Positions 1 to 11,692 of a stretch of 64,000 nt of DNA are shown here, piece after piece (within the stretch, counting starts at the first letter, position 1; each line of letters opens with the position of its first letter). The notes beneath the pieces are model-generated. The model was not told the origin of the DNA and did not search any database. It worked only from the letters and a program-made list of their open reading frames with translations. This DNA comes from Burkholderia stabilis (GTDB lineage: Bacteria > Pseudomonadota > Gammaproteobacteria > Burkholderiales > Burkholderiaceae). The stretch covers positions 2,976,001 through 3,040,000 of the forward strand of contig NZ_CP016443.1 in the NCBI RefSeq assembly GCF_001742165.1, given 5' to 3'. The position numbers and the translations under genes are program-made.

Positions 1-2539
<2,539 letters not shown>

Positions 2540-2540
<1 letters not shown>

Positions 2541-3223
2541 TGCGAATTCTGATTGTCGAAGATGAACCGAAGACGGGCGCGTATCTGCGCAAGGGCCTGA
2601 CCGAGGCCGGCTACGTCGTCGACTGGGTCGAGGACGGCATCACGGGCCAGCACCAGGCCGAGACCGAGGAATACGACCTGCTCGTGCTCGACGTGATGCT
2701 GCCCGGGCAGGACGGCTGGACGCTGCTGCAGAACCTGCGGCGCAGCAAGTCGACGCCCGTGCTGTTCCTCACCGCGCGCGACGACGTCGGCGATCGCGTG
2801 AAGGGGCTCGAACTCGGCGCCGACGACTATCTCGCGAAACCGTTCGATTTCGTCGAGCTGACCGCGCGCATCAAGTCGATCCTGCGGCGCGGCCAGCCGC
2901 GCGATTCGAACACGCTGCGCGTGGCCGATCTCGAACTCGACCTGACGCGCCGCAAGGCCACGCGGCAGGGCGACACGATCCTGCTGACCGCCAAGGAATT
3001 CGCGCTGCTGTGGCTGCTGATGCGTCGCGAGGGCGAGATCCTGCCGCGCGCGACGATCGCATCGCAGGTGTGGGACATGAACTTCAACAGCGACACGAAC
3101 GTCGTCGATTCGGCGATCCGGCGGCTGCGCTCGAAGATCGACGACGCATACGAACCGAAGCTGATCCACACCGTGCGCGGGATGGGCTACGTGCTCGAAG
3201 CGCGCGGCGGCGCGAGCGCATGA
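2540..3223 (+). CDS. irlR: IrlR-like heavy-metal response regulator (OmpR family)
   Basis: This 227-residue two-component response regulator has an N-terminal receiver domain with acidic pocket E8/D9, phospho-acceptor D51 (LVLDVMLPG), T78 and K100, then an OmpR-type winged helix ending in [11 protein letters not shown]. It closely resembles what I recall of IrlR from B. pseudomallei, a heavy-metal-responsive regulator of the CopR/CusR group. The ATG at 2540 overlaps the TGA of the pump gene. A GTG one codon upstream is possible, but [10 protein letters not shown] is the conserved N-terminus. It presumably activates the upstream czc-type genes when phosphorylated by the next gene product. Confidence 0.93.
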
Positions 3224-4644
3224 TCGCGCGCCTGCTGCCGCGCACGCTGCGCGGACGCCTGACCGCGCTGATCATCCTGTCGACGTCGGTGATCCTCGCG
3301 TCGAGCGGCTTCGCGCTCTACGAAGCGCTGAGCAACCGTGTCGAAACGACGGCGGCCGAGCAGATGGCCGGCATTTCCGCCGCGCTGGGCGCGCACCTGG
3401 CCGACGCGCGCTCGACGGCCGACGTCGCGCGCAACACCGATATCTGGATCGACCAGTTGCATGGCCATCCGAACATGGATCTCGCGATCTACGATGCGGC
3501 GGGCATGCGCCTCGTCGGCACGCCCGGATTCCGTCTCTACGCGCCGCTGCTGTCGATGGACGCGGGGCGCGTGCCCGTCGGCGTCGCGCCGCCCCGCGCG
3601 CGTCATCAGTACCTCGTGACGACCGTGCCGCTCGCCGGCGCGGGCGCGCCCGTCGTGCGCGTCGCGGTGCAGTACGACCGCAGCGCCGACGTGCTGCTGC
3701 TGCGCACGCACGCCTATACGATCGTCGTGATCGAGGTGTTCGGCGTGGTGCTCGCGGCCGCGATCGCGTATGGCATCGCGGCGCTGGGCTTGAGCCCGCT
3801 GCGGCGTTTCGCGGCGCGCGCCGAGCAGATGTCGTCGAGCCGGCTCGCGCATCCGCTGCCGGAACTCGATACGTCAGGTGAACTGAAGGAGCTGGAGCAT
3901 GCGTTCAACGGCATGCTCGCGCGCCTGAGCGAATCGTTCACGCGGTTGAGCCAGTTCTCGTCGAATCTCGCGCACGATATGCGCACGCCGCTCACGAACC
4001 TGCAGGCGGCGGCACAGGTCGTGCTGTCGCAGCCGCGCAGCGCGGACGAATATCGCAACGTGATCGAGTCGAGCATCGACGAGTATCAGCGGCTGTCGCG
4101 GATGATCGAGGACATGCTGTTTCTCGCGCGCTCGGAACAGGCCGGCACGTCGATCGACGTGCGGCGTTTGAATGCGGCGGAGGAGGCCGGGCGCGTGGCC
4201 GGCTACTACGAGCCGCTGGCGGAAGATGCGGGCGTGTCGGTGAAGGTCGACGGCCACGCGTGGGTCGATGCGGATCTCACGCTGTACCAGCGTGCGTTGA
4301 GCAACCTGTTGTCCAATGCGCTCGCCTACGCGCCGCGCGGCAGCGTGGTGACGATCGACTGCGTGGAGCAGGGCGGCGCGACGACGATCGCCGTGTCGGA
4401 CACGGGGCCCGGCATCGGTGCGGAGCACATCGGGCGGATTTTCGAGCGCTTCTATCGCGTCGATCCGTCGCGGCACAATTCGGCATCGGGCACGGGGCTC
4501 GGCCTCGCGATCGTCCGGTCGATCATGGACAACCACGGCGGCGAATGCGGCGTCGACAGCGATCCCGGCCGGCGCACGACGTTCTGGCTGCGCTTTCCGC
4601 GACGGCCGGCCGAACCGAAACGGCCGGCCGCCATCAGCACCTGA
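3220..4644 (+). CDS. irlS: IrlS-like heavy-metal sensor histidine kinase
   Basis: This 474-residue membrane histidine kinase has a transmembrane helix near residues 12-34, a periplasmic sensor domain, and a second helix near residues 165-190. A HAMP linker follows ([18 protein letters not shown]), then the dimerisation box with phospho-accepting H252 ([11 protein letters not shown]). The ATP-binding domain shows an N-box ([12 protein letters not shown]), a G1 box (DTGPGIG) and a G2 box (GTGLGLAI). The ATG overlaps the irlR stop (ATGA), so the pair is translationally coupled. It matches the IrlS/CusS heavy-metal sensor subfamily. The ligand is inferred from the adjacent CzcA-type pump. Confidence 0.92.
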   Translation: MIARLLPRTLRGRLTALIILSTSVILASSGFALYEALSNRVETTAAEQMAGISAALGAHLADARSTADVARNTDIWIDQLHGHPNMDLAIYDAAGMRLVGTPGFRLYAPLLSMDAGRVPVGVAPPRARHQYLVTTVPLAGAGAPVVRVAVQYDRSADVLLLRTHAYTIVVIEVFGVVLAAAIAYGIAALGLSPLRRFAARAEQMSSSRLAHPLPELDTSGELKELEHAFNGMLARLSESFTRLSQFSSNLAHDMRTPLTNLQAAAQVVLSQPRSADEYRNVIESSIDEYQRLSRMIEDMLFLARSEQAGTSIDVRRLNAAEEAGRVAGYYEPLAEDAGVSVKVDGHAWVDADLTLYQRALSNLLSNALAYAPRGSVVTIDCVEQGGATTIAVSDTGPGIGAEHIGRIFERFYRVDPSRHNSASGTGLGLAIVRSIMDNHGGECGVDSDPGRRTTFWLRFPRRPAEPKRPAAIST

Positions 4645-4647
4645 CAT

Positions 4648-4667
4648 CGCGGGCGGGCACGCCCGCG
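4648..4667 (+). terminator. GC-rich hairpin just after irlS
   Basis: A perfect 8-bp stem (CGCGGGCG / CGCCCGCG) with a 4-base loop begins 3 nt after the irlS stop. No T-run follows, so it may be a weak or Rho-assisted terminator, or only an mRNA-stabilising end. Confidence 0.35.
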
Positions 4668-4726
4668 CGTTCGCCGTGAGGCGTTTGCGCGCGGCACGTT
4701 GCCCGCGATCGTGCGACCAAGCGGCA

Positions 4727-5011
4727 TCAACGTGTCGCCAGGTTGTCGTGGTTGTCGGCCTGCGGCGCCTTCTCGCCGCCGTGCACCGAGATCCCGTGCA
4801 GTTCCTTGTTGCGCGCGACGAGCTCGCCGCTCGGCGGGTACTGCGTCTTGCCGGTCGGTACGACGCCGTCGTGCTGTGCCTGCTTCAGTTCGTTGACGAC
4901 CTGCGTGCGGGTCTTGCCCTGGGGCTGCGTCTGTGCGAACGCGGCCTGCGTGGCCATGCCGAGCGACAGCGTGGCGGTGACGAACAGTGCTGCGAGTTTT
5001 GCCGTTTTCAT
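4727..5011 (-). CDS. DUF4148 family secreted small protein
   Basis: This 94-residue protein has a clear Sec signal peptide (MKTAKLAALFVTATLSLG, cleavage likely after AAFAQ). The mature part has the DUF4148 pattern TRTQVVNELKQAQHDGVVPTGK...YPPS, seen in many small Burkholderia exported proteins of unknown function. It is convergent with irlS. A second DUF4148 protein lies at 9919-10194 with the same arrangement (KTRQEVRQELVRARHDGVIP) and a similar 16-mer upstream. The function of the family is not known. Confidence 0.88.
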   Translation of the reverse strand: MKTAKLAALFVTATLSLGMATQAAFAQTQPQGKTRTQVVNELKQAQHDGVVPTGKTQYPPSGELVARNKELHGISVHGGEKAPQADNHDNLATR

Positions 5012-5335
5012 CGAGTTCTCCTGGATCGGGTCGCCGGGTGGCGAACCATGGACCCAGTATGCGAACGCGGCCGTGCGTCATCGTGATCGGCAGATGAAAA
5101 ATGCGTCAGATTGCGTGGAATGGCGGCGGATCGTCCGGTCGCGATCGACATGACGAAATCATCATGTTCGCGTCATGGGCGCGATCAGCGCGGAGCGGAA
5201 CATGAAGTCGGTCAGCGGAGAGTCGATCGGCAGGAATGCTATCGATGGTCGATTCTTCCGTCGACTTTCGTACCGTTCGCTCCGGCAGTATTGAAAGCGG
5301 GCGGCTCCGATCAGACTTTCATTCCGGCCCGCAAA
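5012..5335. other. Intergenic region between divergent small exported proteins
   Basis: No convincing gene is visible in these 324 bases. The region must hold the promoters of the DUF4148 gene (leftward) and of the small lipoprotein (rightward). The motif TGACGAAATCATCATG at 5151-5166 resembles the one at 9826-9841 before the second DUF4148 gene. Confidence 0.5.
5151..5166. promoter_or_regulatory. Shared 16-mer upstream of DUF4148 gene (copy 1)
   Basis: TGACGAAATCATCATG matches TGACGAAACCGTCATG at 9826-9841 in 14 of 16 positions. Each copy lies within about 150 bases upstream of a DUF4148 gene. Because the two genes are also relatives, the motif could be a common operator or inherited upstream sequence. 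Confidence 0.35.
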
Positions 5336-5578
5336 GTGAATCGTACCGTCCTTCGTTCGGCGTTGATCGCCATCCTGTTCATTCCGTTCCTCGCCGGTTG
5401 CGCGTCGACGCGCTCCGATTCCGGCGCTGCCGCCGCACGGCAACCGGCGGCCAAGCCCGTGGCGGCCGATCTGATGCCGGGCGAGCAGATCGACTATGCC
5501 GGGCATCGTTGCGGCAATCCGAACCTGTATGTGAAGACGCATCCGTGCCTGTTTCCGAAGCGCAATGCCACACCTTGA
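5336..5578 (+). CDS. Small predicted outer-membrane lipoprotein
   Basis: This 80-residue product is read from the GTG at 5336 (VNRTVLRSALIAILF...). It has a hydrophobic leader ending in the lipobox FLAGC, so it is expected to be lipidated at the cysteine near residue 22. The mature part is short, begins with an Ala/Pro-rich spacer and ends with two further cysteines (HRCGNPNLY..., HPCLFPK). I do not recognise the family. The start is uncertain because the frame stays open upstream, but only this start puts the signal sequence at the N-terminus. Confidence 0.6.
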   Translation: MNRTVLRSALIAILFIPFLAGCASTRSDSGAAAARQPAAKPVAADLMPGEQIDYAGHRCGNPNLYVKTHPCLFPKRNATP

Positions 5579-5724
5579 GCGTCGTGTAGCCGGGAAAAAG
5601 CGCATCGCGGGTTTGCGGGGGCGCGCGATGTCGTTTGTTTGTGTGCGGTCATGAGCCGTGAGTCGACACATGATCCGAAATCGACAACAATTGTCCATCC
5701 AAGTTGATCGGATCGGCATACACC

Positions 5725-6114
5725 ATGAACTCTCCGCGCCGTTCGCCCAGGCCTCTCACTCAAGATGAAAAAGAAGTACTCATCGAGTTGATGCGGCGTG
5801 CCCCGTTGGGCGCAGAAGAATTCGTCGCGCAAATCGAAGGATGTCTGATCGAACCAATCAATGACGATGCAAGCGACTTTGATCTACATGTTTCAAGCGA
5901 CGCGCCACTTTTTCATGAGGACCGGCTTTATAGCTATACGCCAGTCGGGGCCAGCTACCTTGACACAGACGGCTCCGCCGTGGATGTCATCGTATGGGTG
6001 GGAGGCGGGCGTATCAGAACCTTCGAGTTGGTCAAGCACACGGGTGAGGCGCTGATTCGTGGACCCAGAGCGAACGACTTGTTTGACTTCGTAATCCAGC
6101 CCCGTAACGCGTAA
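5725..6114 (+). CDS. Hypothetical protein, possibly DUF6984-like
   Basis: This 129-residue soluble protein starts MNSPRRSPRPLTQDEKEVL. The pattern RPLTxxEKxxLxxLM followed by beta-rich segments (FDLHVS..., VDVIVWVGGGRIRTFELVKH) suggests the small DUF6984-type family, sometimes found beside toxins as orphan immunity-like genes, but I cannot confirm this. Base composition is visibly more AT-rich than the flanking metabolic genes, which hints at recent acquisition. A TTG seven codons upstream is an alternative start. No toxin gene is next to it. Confidence 0.6.
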   Translation: MNSPRRSPRPLTQDEKEVLIELMRRAPLGAEEFVAQIEGCLIEPINDDASDFDLHVSSDAPLFHEDRLYSYTPVGASYLDTDGSAVDVIVWVGGGRIRTFELVKHTGEALIRGPRANDLFDFVIQPRNA

Positions 6115-6277
6115 CGTAGGAATCGACTGGCGGTTTGCGGACTGGTCGAACGTCCCGTTCGGGTCGTAAGCGCCCAGCCGCGACCCGCCGCCATGGCGGC
6201 GACGGTCTTCCTCGACATATCGAGTCAGCGCGAAGCCCCGCCGTCGCGGGGCGATGATCCCGGACGGTCGACGGGCT

Positions 6278-7201
6278 TCAGGCTGCTGCCGCCTGAGGAA
6301 TCGAGTCGCGCTGATCGCCACCGAGAATATCGACAAGACTGGTCAACATCCGCCCCAATTCACCCGTCATCAGCGTGACATCCGAGTCGAAGCGTTCATC
6401 GTCGTTCTGCGCGGTGGGATCTGCCGCCTCCTTGATCACGTCGAGCGGCGTGACACGCTTGATCGTCAGCGACGGTGTCAGCACGAAGGAGATTCGGTTA
6501 TCCCAGGTCATCGCGAGGCGCATGCATTGTTTGCCGGCCTCGATGTGCCGGCGCATGTCGTTCGCTTCCAGCGCGTGGCCGACGTATCGCACCGTGGCGC
6601 CGCCTTCGCCGTTCGAGCGCAACTCGGCGTCCTGGTCCACGGTGAATCCGCCCGGCGCCTCGTCGGACAGCAGCCAGTCCGTCATCGCGGCGACCGGCGA
6701 AAGCGCCACCTGAACGCCGGCGAGCGGCAATTGATTGATCGATTTGACGAGCAGGCCACGAATGTCGTCGGCAAGCGCCTGTGCAGCCGCATCGATGACG
6801 AGCCAGCCGTTCACCGTATCGATCCACACGCGGGTATCGCGGCGAATGGTGAACGCGCGCGGCAGCAGTTCGTCGGTGACCTGCTCCTTGAGTTCGCGCA
6901 GTTGTTTTCGCCCCACCTTGAAGCCCTGCTGCTCCTCGATTTCAAGCGCCCGGGCCTTGGTCACCTGGTTGACGACCGACGCCGGGAGCAGCTTCTTTTC
7001 GGCGCGAAACACCAGCAGCATCTGCCGGTTGATCGAATACACGAGCGAGCCGTCGTCACGCGGCGACGCCCATCCGAAACGCTGCATCTCGATGCTGCTG
7101 CCCGGCTGAAACGCGTGGGGCGCCAGCCATGCTTCCATCTGATCGGGGGTAACGGCCCAAGGTGCCGGAAGACGATGAAGCTGAAGGTTCTTGAACCACA
7201 T
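6278..7201 (-). CDS. rdgC: Recombination-associated protein RdgC
   Basis: This 307-residue protein starts [11 protein letters not shown], matching the conserved RdgC N-terminus (E. coli MLWFKNLM). RdgC forms a ring-shaped dimer around DNA and restrains RecA and replication-restart functions. Family blocks visible include [41 protein letters not shown] and the C-terminal acidic region. The open frame extends eight codons upstream (MVRFARPP), but the family start is at 7201. A 7-bp GC hairpin at 6235-6252 lies just past the stop. It appears monocistronic. Confidence 0.93.
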   Translation of the reverse strand: MWFKNLQLHRLPAPWAVTPDQMEAWLAPHAFQPGSSIEMQRFGWASPRDDGSLVYSINRQMLLVFRAEKKLLPASVVNQVTKARALEIEEQQGFKVGRKQLRELKEQVTDELLPRAFTIRRDTRVWIDTVNGWLVIDAAAQALADDIRGLLVKSINQLPLAGVQVALSPVAAMTDWLLSDEAPGGFTVDQDAELRSNGEGGATVRYVGHALEANDMRRHIEAGKQCMRLAMTWDNRISFVLTPSLTIKRVTPLDVIKEAADPTAQNDDERFDSDVTLMTGELGRMLTSLVDILGGDQRDSIPQAAAA

Positions 7202-7692
7202 AGGAGGACGGGCAAAGCGCACCATTCTATATGACCGTGACGCTTCCCGGTCAGGAAGAGACGTTCGGCGCCGGAGCCTGGGTCGTCGGTAATTGTCGTA
7301 CCGATGCCAGGACGAGCGACATCGCGGCCATGGAATCGCCCCGCCGAACGGAGCCCGTTTCGGCCGACACGATTCGCGCAGCAGTCGGGATTCCGGTCGC
7401 CCAGGAGCGTGTCGATGCCGGACGTCGACTTCGCGCGGAAGCGCGGCGATCGATGCCCGTCACGAGCGGGCCGCACCGATAGATGCAAGCGCGGAATTCC
7501 GGTCTCGGCCGGAACAGCGGCCGTCCAATCGTGCGGTAGTATTTCCCGATGTCCAGGTTATTGCCCGGCCGCTACGATGCACAGCCAACCCGTTCGTGAC
7601 GAGGGCGGCAAGCTTGTCAAAGGGTGGGGAAACTGCCTCAACGATACGTATGGTCGCGTCGGCCGTGACGACGGCATGGATGGGAATACATC
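7202..7692. other. 491-base stretch without a convincing gene
   Basis: Several overlapping open frames exist on both strands, but none shows a recognisable family, a good ribosome-binding site or consistent codon bias. The DNA is somewhat lower in GC than the core genes. It may be a decayed accessory insertion together with the rdgC promoter (left) and the promoter of the 7693 gene (right). Confidence 0.45.
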
Positions 7693-8094
7693 ATGTCAAC
7701 CGAGTGGAAGCACCGCGTCAGACTGTTTATCCAGCGTTTCTGGCAGCCGACCAGCGCGTGCATGACCTGCATGCCGGGGAGCTGGGGCAATATCATGAGC
7801 CTTGCCCACTGGACCATTGCATTTCATACAGGTCTGCTTACCGGCCTCCTGGCCGTACTTTTGACTTTCACGCCTGCAGCGAAACTCTACGCGCATCGAT
7901 ACGGCAATGCGTTGATCGTTGGCGTCCTGACAACGTTGGGCGACGCCTACTCGCACACGAGTCACTACCGTATTCCCTATATCGAGCACATCGTGACGGG
8001 TGCGATTTCAGGGGGCTTGACGCTGGCTGCCTCATATCTATTCGAAGACCGCGCGCGACGGCTTCGGGCCGCATGGGCTCGGGTGTTCGGATAG
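7693..8094 (+). CDS. Hypothetical small membrane protein
   Basis: This 133-residue product has two or three predicted membrane segments: HWTIAFHTGLLTGLLAVLLTF near residues 39-60, ALIVGVLTTLGDAY near 73-86, and HIVTGAISGGLTLAASYLF near 99-117. A soluble N-terminal part contains two closely spaced cysteines (ACMTCMPG), and the C-terminus is short and basic. I do not recognise the family. It sits in a lower-GC patch between rdgC and a porin, flanked by non-coding or remnant sequence, so it may be part of a transferred segment. The ATG at 7693 gives the full hydrophobic pattern. Confidence 0.6.
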   Translation: MSTEWKHRVRLFIQRFWQPTSACMTCMPGSWGNIMSLAHWTIAFHTGLLTGLLAVLLTFTPAAKLYAHRYGNALIVGVLTTLGDAYSHTSHYRIPYIEHIVTGAISGGLTLAASYLFEDRARRLRAAWARVFG

Positions 8095-8240
8095 CTCATC
8101 CGCTGACTTTCCGAACTCGCCGGGCTGAACGTAGCAATCCGCTCCCGGGGTAATGAACTTGACTCTTCCCGTCTGGAGCAGATACTCAACGATTCGAAAG
8201 AACGCATCTCGGTGACTATCGAACGCGATACCGGGTGAGC
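8095..8240 (-). pseudogene. Possible C-terminal remnant of a DUF596-like gene
   Basis: On the minus strand one frame reads protein-like over about 45 residues: GIAFDSHRDAFFRIVEYLL, then QTGRVKFITPGADCYV. The pattern of an aromatic-rich helix followed by LLxxGxxKF resembles small DUF596-type proteins found at contact-dependent toxin loci. No proper N-terminal half or start is visible upstream, where a terminator-like hairpin intervenes. I read it as a decayed fragment, at low confidence. Confidence 0.3.
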
Positions 8241-8283
8241 CCCGCCGATCGCACTGAAATACCCGGACACCGACGAAGCACCC

Positions 8284-8316
8284 AAAAAAAAGCCCGGCAC
8301 TCAACGTGTCCGGGCT
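8284..8316 (-). terminator. Rho-independent terminator downstream of the porin gene
   Basis: Read on the minus strand, AGCCCGG-A-CAC-GTTGA-GTG-CCGGGCT forms a 10-bp stem with one bulge, followed at once by eight T. It lies about 160 bases past the stop of the porin gene ending at 8475 and is well placed to end that transcript. Confidence 0.8.
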
Positions 8317-8474
8317 GAAAGCGGGGTCGTGTCGTGCGGCAGCGACCCGCTTGCGTGGATTGCGACGGGCATCGCCCGTCACGCTCTGGATCGTAGCGGC
8401 GCAACGCATCGCGAACCTGATCGGAACATGAAATTTCCGTCACGTGCGCCCGCGCGAGCAGGCCGCCGTCGCGA

Positions 8475-9635
8475 TCAGAAACGGTGACGCAACCCGAGAT
8501 TGACGATCCCTTGCGTGCGCGTGCCGCCGTAACCATAAGAACCGATCGACGCCTGTGCCGTTTGCGTCCCTCCGTCGAGCGTGCGTTGTTCCCCGTTCGC
8601 GCGTTGCCATGCCCCGACCGCATAAAGATCGGTGCGCTTCGACAGCACGTAATCGGCGCCTGCCGATACCTGATGATAGGTCGCGCTCGTATCGCCGCGT
8701 GCGCGCGTGTAGCTGTAGCCGACGCCGACGAGCAGGCTCGGCGTCGCCTGATAGTTGAAGAAACCGCGCGCGGTGTCGTATTTCTGCGTGCTGCGAAACG
8801 CCGACATCGCGTCGGCCTTGTATTGCGCGTTGCTGTAGTCGATGCCGACCGCAAACGGCGCGAAGCTGTAGCGCAACGCGCCGCGCGCGATGCCGATCGA
8901 TTTCGCCGAGATGTAGCCGCCGTTCACCAGTGATCCGTCGAACGTTCCGTCCGAGGTGCCGCTCCAGCCGGTCCGGATGCCGTTGGCGAGTGGCGCGTGG
9001 TTGGCTGCATAGTAGTAGCCGCCCGCCACGTCGACCGGGCCGTTGTTGTACGCGAGGCCCGCCGACCAGGTTTGCCCGGCGCCGCTCTTGCCGGCCACGC
9101 CGCCGAGCGCATACATGCCGACGAACTGGAACCCGGCGATCACGGGCGACGTGTACTTCACCGCGTTGTCGGTGCGCGACGACGTGTCGTAGTTGTCGAC
9201 GTCGCCGGGTGTCGCATAGACGCTGCCGAAGTAGAAATCGCCGGTGATCGGCCACGCGACATCCGCGAGCGCGTCGTACTGGCGGCCGATCGTCAGCGAG
9301 CCCCAGCGCGCGCTTTCGAGGCCGACGAACGCCTGGCGGCCGAACATCCGGTTGCCTTGCCCGAGCGCACCGGTGTTCGGGTTGAAGCCGTTCTCCAGCG
9401 TGAAGATCGCTTTCAGCCCGCCGCCCAGATCCTCTGAGCCTTTCACCCCGAAGCGGTTGCCGAGCAGATTGCCGTTGCCGAGGCCGACGAGATTCTTGCC
9501 GTCCGCATTGGCGTTCCACACGTAGGTCAGCGATGTGTCGAACAGGCCGTAGAGCGTGACTTCCGATGCGTGGGCCGCATGGGCGGTCGCGAGCAGCGTA
9601 CCCGACATCATGACGAGCCGAACTGGAGTTTTCAT
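8475..9635 (-). CDS. Gram-negative trimeric porin (OmpC/Omp38 type)
   Basis: This 386-residue outer-membrane porin starts MKTPVRLVMMSGTLLA with a signal peptide ending near HAAHAS. The mature protein begins EVTLYGLFDTSLTYV, the typical first strand of beta-proteobacterial porins. Other family marks are NRFGVKGSEDLGGGLKAIFTLENGFN, MFGRQAFVGL, the loop-3 region, and the terminal strand NLGLRHRF ending in the C-terminal phenylalanine recognised by the BAM complex. The frame is open upstream, but only 9635 puts the signal peptide first. It should form a general diffusion pore. A second porin is at 49105-50232. Confidence 0.93.
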   Translation of the reverse strand: MKTPVRLVMMSGTLLATAHAAHASEVTLYGLFDTSLTYVWNANADGKNLVGLGNGNLLGNRFGVKGSEDLGGGLKAIFTLENGFNPNTGALGQGNRMFGRQAFVGLESARWGSLTIGRQYDALADVAWPITGDFYFGSVYATPGDVDNYDTSSRTDNAVKYTSPVIAGFQFVGMYALGGVAGKSGAGQTWSAGLAYNNGPVDVAGGYYYAANHAPLANGIRTGWSGTSDGTFDGSLVNGGYISAKSIGIARGALRYSFAPFAVGIDYSNAQYKADAMSAFRSTQKYDTARGFFNYQATPSLLVGVGYSYTRARGDTSATYHQVSAGADYVLSKRTDLYAVGAWQRANGEQRTLDGGTQTAQASIGSYGYGGTRTQGIVNLGLRHRF

Positions 9636-9825
9636 GGTGTGTCCCTGAAGTTCTGGAGGATCGATCCGTGCATCGCTCGATTCCGGCGCCGCGCCTTGTG
9701 CCGGCGGGCGCGGAATATCGCGAACGCGCTGGCGATTCTGGAAAGCATTCGGATCGTGAAGGTGAGGGACAAATGAGAAAGATGTCATCGCTGCGTCATG
9801 AATGCGCAAGCGTATGCGCAGGCCG

Positions 9826-9841
9826 TGACGAAACCGTCATG
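9826..9841. promoter_or_regulatory. Shared 16-mer upstream of DUF4148 gene (copy 2)
   Basis: TGACGAAACCGTCATG contains the perfect inverted repeat TGACG-N4-CGTCA. It lies 78 bases before the DUF4148 start at 9919 and matches 5151-5166 in 14 of 16 positions. It may be a response-regulator or other dimeric-regulator site. Confidence 0.38.
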
Positions 9842-9918
9842 CAGCGCTCACGATTCCGCACCGCCGCGGGATCAAAGTGAAGGCTCCTGTCACGGATTCA
9901 CAGCAAGGAGCACACAAC

Positions 9919-10194
9919 ATGAACATGCCGCGACCGATGATCGTCATCGCCGTTGCCGCGCTGTCGATCGCAACGTTTTCGCAGACCGTGGCCGCGCAGG
10001 CCAAGACCCGTCAGGAAGTGCGCCAGGAACTGGTGCGTGCACGGCACGACGGCGTGATCCCGAGCCCGAATCACGACTATCCGGCGAGCCCGGCCACCGT
10101 CGCGCGCAATCAGGAAATCCACCGCGCGACCGTGCATCGCGGCGAGAAGGTGCCGATGATCGATGCACACGACAGCCGCTTCGCGGTGCGTTGA
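9919..10194 (+). CDS. DUF4148 family secreted small protein
   Basis: This 91-residue exported protein starts MNMPRPMIVIAVAALSIATF with signal cleavage likely after VAAQA. The mature core KTRQEVRQELVRARHDGVIP and NHDYPASPATVARNQEIH defines DUF4148. It is closely similar in layout to the protein at 4727-5011. AGGAG at 9905-9909 lies nine bases before the ATG and sets the start. It is followed 65 bases later by another small exported protein in the same direction, so the two are probably co-transcribed. Family function is unknown. Confidence 0.87.
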   Translation: MNMPRPMIVIAVAALSIATFSQTVAAQAKTRQEVRQELVRARHDGVIPSPNHDYPASPATVARNQEIHRATVHRGEKVPMIDAHDSRFAVR

Positions 10195-10259
10195 GCGTTC
10201 ATGCGCGACCGAAGGCGGCGATGCCTTCGGCTGCATCCACAGACGAACAGGAGAATGCG

Positions 10260-10763
10260 ATGCGCAATATCGCGAGAGGAATCGTGCTTGCCGCGTGCCT
10301 GATGTCGACGGCCGCGTTGGCGGCCGGCTGGCCGGAGCGTGCGTTGTCGCATGCGCCGGAACATGACGTCGGCCGCCGCGTGAACGAACGGATGCGTTGC
10401 GAGTTCGCGGCCGTGCCGGCCGGCCAATGGAGCGCGACGTTTGCGCGCGGGCAATGCGAGGTCGACAACGGCCGGCTGACGTTCGTGCCGGCCGACGCGG
10501 CGGGCGAGTCGAACGTTCGCGCGCAGCGGATCCTGCTGAACGACATCCGTACCGCATCGCATCAGTCGCGCAAGCTGAAGGAGCAACTGCAGTTGACGAC
10601 GGGCGACGACGTGATCGCGCTGAACGTGCTGACCGACGACGGCAGCCGCAAGTCGCGCGAGCATGCGATCGACCTGTGGGCCGCGCTGCGCAACGAGGGC
10701 GTCACGCCCGTCAACGGCACGCGCATCGTCGACACGTATCCGGCGGGCGCGACGACGTGGTAG
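10260..10763 (+). CDS. Hypothetical periplasmic protein
   Basis: This 167-residue protein starts MRNIARGIVLAACLMSTAAL with a signal peptide cleaved after LAAG. The mature region has two cysteines (MRCEFAAV, RGQCEVDNG) that could form a disulfide. Its middle is alpha/beta, and it ends VDTYPAGATTW. I do not recognise the family. It lies directly after the DUF4148 gene and probably shares its transcript, so a role in the cell envelope is a guess from context only. Confidence 0.7.
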   Translation: MRNIARGIVLAACLMSTAALAAGWPERALSHAPEHDVGRRVNERMRCEFAAVPAGQWSATFARGQCEVDNGRLTFVPADAAGESNVRAQRILLNDIRTASHQSRKLKEQLQLTTGDDVIALNVLTDDGSRKSREHAIDLWAALRNEGVTPVNGTRIVDTYPAGATTW

Positions 10764-10785
10764 CCGGCGCGCCGTCGCGCGCGGC

Positions 10786-11511
10786 TTACCCGGCCTTCAC
10801 CGATCCTTCGATCAGGAAGAACACGATGAAGCCGATGAAGAACGCGGCCGTCGCGAACGGCGTTTCGGGCACTTCGTGTGCTTCGACCAGCAGCTCTTCC
10901 GTCACGAGGTACAGCAATGCGACCGTCCCGAGCCCGAGCAGCGCCGCGTAGATATTCGCCGGCAACCCTGCGAATGCCGCATTGCCGGCCACGGCGGCGA
11001 TACTCAGCAGCGCCGCGAGTGCGACCGGCACGACGATCGACAGCATGCGGCCCACGCCTGCGGCCGCGAGCGCCGCGCTGACCGACAGCGCGAGGAACAG
11101 CACTTCGAGCGTCAGCGCGACGGTCAGGATGATGCCGCTTTCGTCGCTCGCGGAAAACGCGATGCCGAGCACGAGGCCGTCGACGACGAGGTCGATCGCG
11201 GTGACGATGATCAGGCTGAACGGCAATCGCGCTTCCTCGAAGCGCGTCTCGATCGCGCCCGACAGCGCGCGGATCGCGAGCATCAGCGCAATGCCGAGCA
11301 CGAACCCGACGACCACCGGAAACAGCGCATGCGCGCGGTCCTGCGGCAGCAGTTCGAGCGCGGCCGCCGCGAACACGATGCCGCCGGTGAAATGCTGGAT
11401 GACGCTCGACGTTTTCGGGCCGGGCGCGCGCCAGGCGGCGGCGAGGGCGCCGAAACAGGCCGCCAGCACGGGCGGTAACGTGAGCAGCGCGAGTTTCGCG
11501 GTCGGTGTCAT
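10786..11511 (-). CDS. ZIP family metal (zinc/divalent cation) transporter
   Basis: This 241-residue polytopic membrane protein has about eight hydrophobic segments. It carries the ZIP hallmarks HFTGGIVFAAAALELLP (helix 2) and the metal-site helices DLVVDGLVLGIAF and EELLVEAHE. ZIP proteins usually move Zn2+ or Fe2+ into the cytoplasm, although some bacterial members equilibrate metals. The canonical HN/HExxE pair of classical ZupT is replaced by VVDG and EELLVEAH, so this belongs to a divergent ZIP subgroup. It is convergent with the gene at 10260 and faces the same way as metY. Confidence 0.82.
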   Translation of the reverse strand: MTPTAKLALLTLPPVLAACFGALAAAWRAPGPKTSSVIQHFTGGIVFAAAALELLPQDRAHALFPVVVGFVLGIALMLAIRALSGAIETRFEEARLPFSLIIVTAIDLVVDGLVLGIAFSASDESGIILTVALTLEVLFLALSVSAALAAAGVGRMLSIVVPVALAALLSIAAVAGNAAFAGLPANIYAALLGLGTVALLYLVTEELLVEAHEVPETPFATAAFFIGFIVFFLIEGSVKAG

Positions 11512-11692
11512 GGGGCCTCGGGCAGTGGACGCGCCGCAGCGGGCTTGCCGGCTGGCGCCCGGTGCGTTGCACGGTTCGTTCGCGCGGGGCGTCGCCCGGC
11601 ATCAACCGGGGATTGAACACCTTGAAGCCGCTTCAAGGTCAAGGCATTTGATGCGGGGCGCGCGCCGGCGGGCCGGCACGCGCCCGTTCCGG

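Noticed and set aside
7231..7482. An 83-residue rightward gene between rdgC and the 7693 membrane protein
   Set aside because: It overlaps other equally poor frames, has no recognisable motif and begins inside the rdgC promoter region.
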